A stretch of 60,000 nucleotides of DNA, taken from positions 3,025,167 through 3,085,166 of the forward strand of contig CM022665.1 in the NCBI GenBank assembly GCA_012295275.1, in the 5' to 3' direction. Shown in pieces: positions 51,656 to 60,000 of this stretch. The notes beneath the pieces are model-generated. The model did no database searches. It was not told the DNA's origin and saw nothing but the letters and a program-made list of their open reading frames with translations. The stretch is from Chrysomallon squamiferum. Its lineage: Eukaryota > Mollusca > Gastropoda > Neomphalida > Peltospiridae. The translations under genes were made by a program, and so were the position numbers. Position 1 is the stretch's first letter, and each line of letters starts with the position of its first letter.

Positions 51656-52924
51656 GTAAGAAGTAGCCTAATGAGATTATGTGTATATCAATAAACAAAT
51701 AATAATAATTTGCTTGTTGCACATTAGCCAGACATTTTAAAAACACTAAGCAGGAGAAGACTGTGTTTGCTATGCCCTGGATATCTACACAGTATCAAGG
51801 CAAATGTGGCTGTGTTTAATTGTTTTTGCTCTACATCTGAACTGAGCAGCTGAGCTCTGGAGTGAGTCCACACAGACTGTTTGTTCATTTTACTCATGTT
51901 CCTATCAATGAACTGAATGTTAAACTTCTCCCGCAGACAACCAAACCTGAAACACTCATTATTGCACAACACTGTCAACACCGATCGTTTTTAACTCTGC
52001 TTTTGTGAGTTGTTCCTTCCCCCCCCCCCCCAAAATCATAGGTATCCGAGGTGACACATATACGCAAGACATGCCTTTGATCCCACACAGTGACACATCT
52101 TTGTTTGTGACAAACAGCATCCTGACAATGTCTTGTACAAGTCAACATTTCTCCTTACATGCAGTCACTTAGGAAGGGAGCCGTGTTTGCAAAACATGAT
52201 TCTTGAGGCCTTTCTCTGAAAACTGTGCTCTTTGAACTCAATTGTTACTCTGTTCATTTTCTTGTTGTGACTGCTTCCCCCAGACAGACAGAGAATGTCT
52301 CAAGTGATCTGTTTTCTAACATAAAAGGCAGGATTACAAGATTAATATAATGTCAAATGGAAATGTTTGTTCCCGAGACATGTATTTGTTTTGTTAAAAA
52401 TACTTTTGATTAAAGTGGCGAGTAAGTGCACTCGTAGTTGTCTCTTACCTTGTCAATTTTTTAAAATTTTAAATTAAATTTTATATATATATACACGCAC
52501 ACACACAGAACACGTTAATAATTAAATGTAAAAGTATTACACTGTTTTACAATGACTGTTTTCACATAAAAATACTTTTTGGCATACAATGTTATATGTA
52601 AAGTTTTAAACCAATGTACTGATACACGTAAGTTAGTTTATATCATGAATGTGTAATACGGTAGCTTCCACACGTTACAACCCATATCATGTATGGAAAA
52701 AAAAAAATTCAACAGTTACTTGAAATAATTACTTTTATGAATTCTTTGGAAGGAAAGAAAGAAAGAAAAAACAACAAATACAAACAAACAAAAAAAAAAA
52801 GAACAAAAGAAGAAACTGCCAATAAATGTGGAGCAAAACGTATTAATAATCTAAATAGCCGACATTAAAGTATTTATCTTTTTGAAAAATGAAGCCCATT
52901 TCCTTTGTTTCTGTTCTCTGTTGT
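51656..52924. other. Unique sequence without supported gene
   Basis: The 51724-52340 stretch is GC-richer and low in repeats, with an 85-residue minus-strand ORF that lacks splice or domain support. CpG becomes more frequent from about here onward. Confidence 0.45.
52019..52032. repeat. Poly(C) run
   Basis: About 14 C residues, unusual in this AT-rich window. A similar run occurs at 58825-58837. Confidence 0.9.
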
Positions 52925-53170
52925 TTAATCAGTTTGTCGTGAAGCCACTAGAAAGCCATTATCTGAGATATCTTCAAGTATCAACTCCATCAGCCTCAAA
53001 GCCCCTCCTCTGATAACCTGATCCTTTGTTTACCACCCAGCCCCGCGCGCTGCACGTACATTGTGTTTGATTCAGTGTCAGACTGATGTGAACAGAAAAC
53101 AGCGGTTCAGACCACGGATCCACTCACTTGCAGAATCACACAGGCGTAATCTGTCGTATTTATTCGAGTT
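52925..53170. promoter_or_regulatory. Candidate cis-regulatory block
   Basis: A repeat-free, GC-richer island contains clustered motifs: ATCTGAGATATCT and CTGATAACC (GATA-type cores), CCTTTGTTTACC (overlapping Sox/TCF-like and forkhead-like cores) and the CpG-rich CCCCGCGCGCTGCACGTAC. Such clustering is typical of enhancers or promoters, but each motif is short and common. There is no ORF of interest and no clear TATA box. Called from composition and motif density only. Confidence 0.3.
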
Positions 53171-54386
53171 ATGTAAACTGTTGGTAAACACACGATTTCC
53201 ACCTGTAGTGTCGTCGTCCTAACAAACTATGCAGGTGCTTGGTGTGTAACTTTTAAATTACCGTGTCACAAAATCTTGTCAACTTCCCAGAAATGTATCT
53301 GTTATTCTGGCTTAAAAGTAAAGTGTGGAATTAATGAATTTGCGATATTAATCACATGTCATCATATTCTTACGTTCGTATTTGTATTATTAAATGTCAA
53401 ACGTACTTATTTTTTATTTTTTACTCTTGTTATTCTTCTTCTTTTCTTTTTCACAATGGCGACGTTAGAGAGAGAGAGAGAAGAAAGATGTCAGTATTGT
53501 GTGGGTTTCTTTTTTGTTGATGGGTTGCATGGGATCTTTCAGATACACTGTTGGGTGGAGAGAGAAGAAAAAAGTGGATATCGTGACATTTTCATAAAAG
53601 TCATTAGACGGTGATTGGAGTAGGAAATATGCTATAATTAACATGCATTTTCCTTCTAGCATTATGATTTAAAACAAGTTGAAAGAGAATGTAGAACACC
53701 CTCGGCAGAAACGTTTTCACTGACATAAAAACAACAGTTGAATTTTTATCCGTACACGTATGATAATTTACCTGTAACAGGTTAATGGCAATAAATACAT
53801 ATCAATAAATAACTTTGAAAAAAAAAAAAATTCTTTCATGGTTTTTCACTCACTCATTTACTTATTTATTTAAAGATACTTTGTTCTTCTTCTTCTCTTT
53901 GTTTTAAGTTCTGTTTAATTATATATAACAAGAAGGAACCAAAGAAAGAAAGACGTTAAAAAAAAAAAAAAAAAAATCAAAAATCAAAGGAAAAGAAAAA
54001 CAAAAAGTATTGCTTGAAAACCATAACTTTTAGTGTATCCTTTTACAGCTGTTTTAAAGAATTGTTTGTTTTACAAGAACTAACTATGATTTAATGGACA
54101 TTTTTCAAATTTTCAAATTACCGTGTTGCTCGTGACCATGTTATCAAATTGCCACCCACCGTTTTTTTCCTAAAAGAAAACGTCTTATAAATAAGTGTAC
54201 CAGTTTGCTTTCAGTAACTCGAACAATTAATGAACGTACCAAATGAATTATTCAGAACGTGTCGACTAATTCATGAATATATGTACATTCTAGATGCTGT
54301 TATACAAACAACAAATATACGTATTTAAAGACAAAACAACAACAAAAACCATTAAGACACTCTTTCATTAAAACAGACACGCCCTA

Positions 54387-54429
<43 letters not shown>

Positions 54430-54806
54430 GTACATGCATGCATACATATATAAAATCCTAAACCACATACATACTTACATTTTATATGCATATATATAAT
54501 TAATCTTAATTAAATTTTTTATTTATTATTATTTTTTTAAATATATAAATCTCAAATTCCACAGATTTGGTTTCAGGTTGTTTTCTTAAAAAAATCGTAA
54601 CCCCTCCAGAAATAATAACTAATAATAAAATAATTAAAAAAACATAAAAATTCCAAACTAATAGAATATGTAAACGTTCTAAAAGTTCCTTTTTCCAGTT
54701 TCAATATCCATAAATTTGTGATAAATAATTTCACAGAAGTTCTTATACGCGTTTTAAAATATATAACACAACTTTCTTTCTCTCTTCTAGAAAACTCTGA
54801 TCTTTT

Positions 54807-54846
<40 letters not shown>

Positions 54847-54888
54847 TAACCGAAAACAACAAACTAAAAATTTTAATTAAATCCAGAT

Positions 54889-54890
<2 letters not shown>

Positions 54891-54941
<51 letters not shown>
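54891..54941. repeat. (AAT)n trinucleotide repeat
   Basis: About 17 uninterrupted AAT units followed by a T run. The reverse arrangement (T run after AAT) could form a hairpin. Confidence 0.95.
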
Positions 54942-55451
54942 TTTTTTTTTTTTTGAAAGGACTATTAATACGACATACATATTGGGTATTGGGGAAAACA
55001 CGAAACTGCTCACAGATATTTCTATAGCCTGTTGGTAATGATTTTATGCTTTTGCGTCACTGCTAAAAACAGAAATGGACAGACGTATGTTTCTAATCGT
55101 GAGCGTGGGACTGCGTATTGTTCGCTGACAATGCTCACATACCAGTATAATATAAGTATACACAAAACACAACTTATCTCTATGGTTGACTATTTTCGCT
55201 TAAGAGTTGTTTACTTGTTTACGTACTAATATAATAATAGTATCCACTATGTGTTGAAGTGCATGTGTTGTTGTCTCTGAATTTATATCCTTGTTATTTC
55301 AGATGCTGCATAATAATAATAATAATAATAATATCATGAATAGTGTGTTTCTTTTATTGTAAGTCAGATTTCGTATAAGATAAGGTGTTAAATAATAATT
55401 ACACATATGTACATATACGTATACAGATATATAGAAACACACGAGTTACCA

Positions 55452-55503
55452 CGCACACACACACACACACACACACACTCTCTTTCTCACACACACACAT
55501 ACA

Positions 55504-55546
<43 letters not shown>

Positions 55547-55711
55547 CTCTCTCTATCTTTCTCACAGACACACAGTCACACACACACTCACACTCTCTCT
55601 CTACCTTTCTCACACACACACACACACACGCCACACACACACACACACACACACATTCTCTCTTTCTCACACACACACACAGTAACACACACACACTCTC
55701 TCTCTACCTTT

Positions 55712-55794
<83 letters not shown>
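55452..55794. repeat. Large (CA)n array with five pyrimidine blocks
   Basis: CA repeats are interrupted by CTCTCTCTMTACCTTTCTCA-like blocks at about 55482, 55557, 55604, 55662 and 55709, ending in a pure CA run of about 75 bases. The 141-residue ORF and its antisense ORFs are repeat artefacts. Confidence 0.97.
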
Positions 55795-55796
<2 letters not shown>

Positions 55797-56553
55797 GGAT
55801 AACTATTTAAAAGAGATTACACCACTGTGACATCAAACATTTTTAATTCTAATTTGGTCATAAGAGTGAACAAAAAAACAAACCACCCGGCTCAAACGTC
55901 ACCGCAGACGGCGTGAGAAAATACTGAGTTGGATCTTCCTATGACATAGGTGTCTAAAATAGTAACTGAATGGCCGACCTTTAACTCGTCAAGTATGTGG
56001 CTACACTGAGCAACTAAGATAGTAAACACTTTACGATTTATAGACTGGAAGTGAGCACGCTCATACTGCCGAACATTTTAGTCACATTTGGATACACTGA
56101 TAAAATAATCTGAACAGTAACACCATATACAGGTACGTACGATTTCTGTCTGTCTCTCTGTCTGTCTGTCTTTTTCTGGGGTTTTTTTCTCTCTCTCTCT
56201 CTCTCGCATCCAGTTTATTTGTGTGAATGTGCACGTATGTTTGTGTTTGAATGTATGAACGTATGTACGTATGTATGTACGTGTGTATGTCTATTTTCGT
56301 ATGTGCTTTTTGTATGTATGTATGTATATAACTTGCGTTTACTTGTTATTTGTTTTTATCTTTGAATTTTATTACTATTATTTTGCTATAAGTAAAATTT
56401 ATGTATTAGATTTTTTCATAAACGATACCCGCATAGTAATAAGAAATGAGTAGTTTTGATTAAAATCATGTTTCCCTATTCAGCGACTTGAAGACTATTA
56501 CCATTAACAACAAACATAAAATATACTTAGAAATATAAGCCGTATATGCGAAT

Positions 56554-56584
<31 letters not shown>

Positions 56585-56824
56585 TTCTTTAAAATCTTTC
56601 GATAATAATAATAATAATAATAAATTATCAAGCAATTCAAGACATCAGTTGAACTTGATGAATTCAAAATTTCATTTCTAAACATTTATTTCTGTTTAGT
56701 AAAATTTATTCAGTACGTTCACATAAATAAAGAGCGATATGACTGTATGATGAAATTATACACATATTACTAGTGTAATGAGATTCGAGTATGTTGCGTT
56801 GAATTCACATTTCGAGTACCTTCG

Positions 56825-56945
56825 CTGGCGGTCTAGCCGAGTTAATGGCTACTTAATTAAATAAGTGTAACTGTATTTATCTCCCTTGAATCGAAGCATG
56901 TGCCAAGATTCGAACCGGCATCACGTCGCATAATTTGGCGGGAAC
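56825..56945. other. tRNA-like motifs, possible SINE or tRNA relic
   Basis: The + strand carries GGTCTAGCCGAGTTAATGGC (A-box-like, as in Leu/Ser tRNAs). About 90 bases on, the minus strand carries GCCGGTTCGAATCTTGGCA (a good B box). The opposing orientation does not form one tRNA gene. CpG-rich and repeat-free otherwise. Confidence 0.3.
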
Positions 56946-57120
56946 TGAGAGTATTAAAGGATAGCTGAAGTATTTCAGAAACAAAGTAGAGGAATATATA
57001 ATTTTGGAGGCTGTAACTTTAAAAAAGAAATATACATACTTATAAAGAAATATCTATTTAAGCCATTCTTCCCATTTAATTCTTTATTCTCTATACCAGT
57101 ATATGCTTATCAAATGCTTT

Positions 57121-57166
<46 letters not shown>

Positions 57167-57599
57167 ATTATTTTTAAGATGGTAACATGAAATATATTCA
57201 AATAAGCGTTTTTAATCTTCTACATGATAAACGTAATTAATTATCTTCATTTTAAATTTTATTTTATTTTTATTTTTCTTCTCGTTTAACATAGTTGTGT
57301 ATTTAAAGTAGTTACTTTTTAATCGGATCTTTGTTTTAAGACGTATTTCATTATTATATCGCTTATTTTCTTAACATCAGTTTTGTGATTTATACACTGC
57401 CTATTCACAGATCAGTGAATTTATTCCGTGACTGCTTAAACGCCAGAATACACTATTTCACTTCATTTAACATGGTATAAAAGTCATTATTTGTAATTCT
57501 GAATCAACACTTTGTCTTTGATAAACTTTTAAGACACAAGGGACTTTTGCTCTGTTAAGTCCTTGTTGTCAGACGACGAATGTTGAACCTGTTTTTCCT

Positions 57600-57720
57600 A
57601 TCATGCACTGCACGTGCTGTACGATCATTATTTGATCACGCAATCAGCCAATGTGTCAACAACTATATTATTTACTCAGTGCTGCAACTACTAATAGCGG
57701 AACCAAACACCGACGAAGTG
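57600..57720 (+). promoter_or_regulatory. Candidate promoter or first-exon donor region
   Basis: Unique sequence with CAGCCAATGTG (CCAAT-like) near 57646, TATATTATTTACTCAGTG near 57664 and a strong donor GAAGTG|gtgagt at 57721. If an exon ends there, two frames are open: one starts ATG at 57652 (MCQQLYYLLSAATTNSGTKH…). The other, after an acceptor-like ttactcag, reads LQLLIAEPNTDEV. The latter faintly resembles the LL.EPN motif near the C-terminal part of ubiquitin-conjugating enzyme folds, but the match is ten residues and no active-site exon was found, so I do not assign it. Confidence 0.3.
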
Positions 57721-58715
57721 GTGAGTATTTCTAATTACAGTCTATTATAGTATTATTATTTAGTTGTTTAGCTATGTTCTCGGTGAATAGAGTTCCTACG
57801 TCGTGCAGTTTTTCTGAACAAAATGTCAACTATTATGTATTTTGTTTACTATCGTGGTAGTGTTCGTTTGGTCTCGTCTCGTTTTTTACCGGTCTCTGTT
57901 AGGGAGGGAACTTTGTGAAGTACACATGCAGATGTATAATATATATATGTATTTATATATATAAAGATATAGATATAGATATATGTATTGTATTCACTGT
58001 TGTGTATATTTAATGGGATATTCGTCACTGATGTGGAGCAGCATACACTGAAGTGTATACACACGTATGATATGTGCATAAACAACCCGTACTGCCTGTA
58101 CATGTAGTTTTAGCTCTTCGTCTTATCATACAAGACGCGAAAGGAACAGTGCTTATTACCAACATTACACTGACGTTGCATTATCTGAACTTAGAGCTAA
58201 TATTTAATCTTAATAAAGAAATTGCTTAAGAAAATTACTACTCGTTAGTTGCCAAACATATGTTACATGCACGAGTAAACTGACGACTGCGCTGAACGTC
58301 CGTCCAGATTCCCGCCGTATTCATGTTGTCAGGCGCACTAACATGATCGTTTGTTGTTTGCCGTATTACACGCACTATTTGTACGGGTATGCAATAAGAC
58401 GTTCACAGTGACGTGTTGCCATTGTTTCAAATGCCAGAAACACTTGTAAGTGTTTGGGAAGGCAAAACGAAAAGAACTGAAGAACATAATGAATACTGCA
58501 GGGAATGTAAGGGCAATTTATATTAGCAGTCAACCAAAACAGTCCACTGCTCTGTAGGCATTACTTTCTTTATCTCAGCCAAAGGTTAAAAAAAAACAAA
58601 AAAAAAAACGTATACTGTCTAAATATAAGGATAACACAAACAAAAAAAAAAAAAAAGAAGAAGAAGAAGAGAGAAAAAAGATAATGATAATAATAAAATG
58701 ATGATAATTATTAAT

Positions 58716-58759
<44 letters not shown>

Positions 58760-60000
58760 CAAAATAAACAAAAATTTTAATAATTCAATTTTTAGATACT
58801 GTCTAAACATGTGGATACCCCCTGCCCCCCCCCCCCCGTCTTTTTATCTTTAGTATAGAACATGCAAACCATAGATTCAAATATTTTACAGACTTGGACG
58901 CATTAAATGAGTTTTCCAAAACAGATTCCTTGAGGTGGTCGCAGTTATTCCAGACAGTGTTTCAGACAAAGAACTATTAAACTGTTTAAAACGCGAAGGA
59001 CATTAATGCGGGTTGCACTGACACTGACCAAACCGTGATCTTCCGACAGATCTTGGATCGCGTCACAAGGCACATTTCATGCGACGTCACGCCATGCAGT
59101 GACCCGGATTAAAGTGTGCATTAGGGGAGACGATACCTGATACAGGGTCGTGTGAACGTACACAAAGAAGGGAGGCAACTACATCGTGTTTTGGTCGACG
59201 CTAGATATTTTATGTTACATGCGTGATCGGATCTGCTTTGAAGATGAAAAACACATCAGAAAATTAGCACCTTTGATCAAGTTACTTAAATACAGAGAAT
59301 TAATTTGAAACACATTATCTGATAGTCTGCGAAAAACGAATTTCCTTAAACAGACAATAAATCATTTGGTATGATTCATCGTGGATAGAACCTTTATTTT
59401 TGTTTTAGAGATTAGCTTCTCGGTTTTCAGTAATCACACAGAAAAATAAAATTTAAAAATTTAAAAAAATGACGAAAATAAAGTAAAACATGATTCAAAA
59501 ATCTCCAAAACACTTCACAGCATAGTTTAGAACAGGATTAATAATAAAATTCTTGATTTTTTTTTTCTCTCTAAGAAGTAAGTTAGGATTTGTTGATAAT
59601 AATGCTGGCATTAGAAGTAGTAGGGTTGCTTTATTTTGAGTTTAAATCTCGAGTTAATACATAAATGTATTTGTTTAGCTAGCTGTTCAAGAGATATAAC
59701 TGCTTATGTTCAGCGACATCAACTTGAAATTTAAATTTACAGGGTCTCTTTAAATAATTGAAATTTAAACTTAAAAAGGGATACTAGTGATTATATATTT
59801 ATTTTTGTTCAAAAGAATAATCGCGTGGGAAGATTTTAATCTTTCTACAAGAAGTACAATTTTTCAGGCGCACTGCTAGATCGTATTCATAGGTAGATGT
59901 TACTGTTGCATACGTCAACTTTTCAGTTGTCATTTTTGTGGCAACATTTTTGTTACTGCTTGTCTGGAGTGACAACAAAATACCTATTCATGCCAAGGAG
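57721..60000. other. CpG-retaining flank, no supported gene
   Basis: Contains a TA tract at 58725-58757, a GAA tract near 58656-58671, a poly(C) run at 58825-58837 and a GC-richer block at 59030-59220 with GCGACGTCACGCC (CRE-like) and AAGGGAGGCAACTAC. No convincing ORF or exon. Confidence 0.45.

Larger units (their letters stand above)
53171..57599. other. AT-rich flank with microsatellites, no supported gene
   Basis: CA tracts at 54391-54426 and 57122-57163, an A run at 54809-54841, an AAT tract at 54891-54941 and the large CA/CT array are present. A 112-residue ORF at 53276-53614 includes a (GA)n tract. ATGGCGACG at 53456 sits in a good start context, but the downstream frame has no recognisable domain. 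CpG is not strongly depleted here. Confidence 0.45.

Noticed and set aside
51724-51981. 85-residue minus-strand ORF as a coding exon
   Set aside because: No plausible acceptor/donor pair in frame and no recognisable domain.
53276-53614. 112-residue ORF with internal ATGGCGACG
   Set aside because: Includes a GA microsatellite, lacks any recognisable domain, and an overlapping minus ORF is equally open.
55385-55810. 141-residue ORF and antisense ORFs
   Set aside because: CA/CT microsatellite translation.

Overview
The window looks like intron and flanking sequence from an AT-rich animal genome, most likely a mollusc. There is no prokaryotic gene density and no long plausible ORF. Microsatellites (CA, TA, CATA, CT, AAT) and poly(A)/poly(T) runs are abundant. 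Many degraded copies of a tRNA-headed SINE are present, with a conserved central domain (core GACTGGTWTATCAAAG) that I associate with molluscan SINEs. A broken Tigger/pogo-type transposase is also present. Species and gene identity cannot be fixed from the sequence alone.

Protein-coding content is sparse and lies mainly on the + strand. The best evidence is two consecutive exons at 1630-1733 and 2234-2287, which encode a charged, Gln/Glu/Lys-rich helical segment. A 21-nt phase-0 microexon at 5707-5727 may follow them. Weaker exon candidates in compatible phases are at 8993-9072, 12691-12786, 48052-48163 and 51593-51655, with phase-0 candidates at 22832-22885, 26632-26658 and 45292-45321. Two possible alternative last exons lie around 8330-8620. 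If the chain is right, most of the window is very long introns of one + strand gene with small exons. I do not recognise the protein. Candidates outside the first three rest on splice-site consensus plus short open frames and could be decoys.

Layout: 1-13 kb holds the clearest exons, the Tigger fossil (about 7.1-7.4 kb) and SINE remnants. 13-26 kb is intron-like with SINEs, CA/GT tracts and a CT/AT/AC compound tract at 25.2-25.4 kb. 26.8-31 kb holds two notable minisatellites: a 20-bp array with a 100-bp higher-order duplication (26.87-27.34 kb) and a 37-bp array of about 32 copies (29.74-30.92 kb) with an older degenerate flank. 31-50 kb is intron-like, with a large CATA/CA hub (34.8-35.25 kb), a pair of inverted repeats 2 kb apart (39.2 and 41.25 kb), degenerate tandem repeats and more SINEs. 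From about 52 kb to the end CpG is much less depleted, and unique, more GC-rich islands appear (52.9-53.2, 57.6-57.7, 59.0-59.2 kb). These look like regulatory or promoter-proximal sequence.

I found no operon, CRISPR array, RNA gene or clearly novel system. The most useful leads are the microexon and exon chain, the two minisatellites, the inverted-repeat pair, the shared repeat at 23.9 and 49.6 kb, and the CpG transition.
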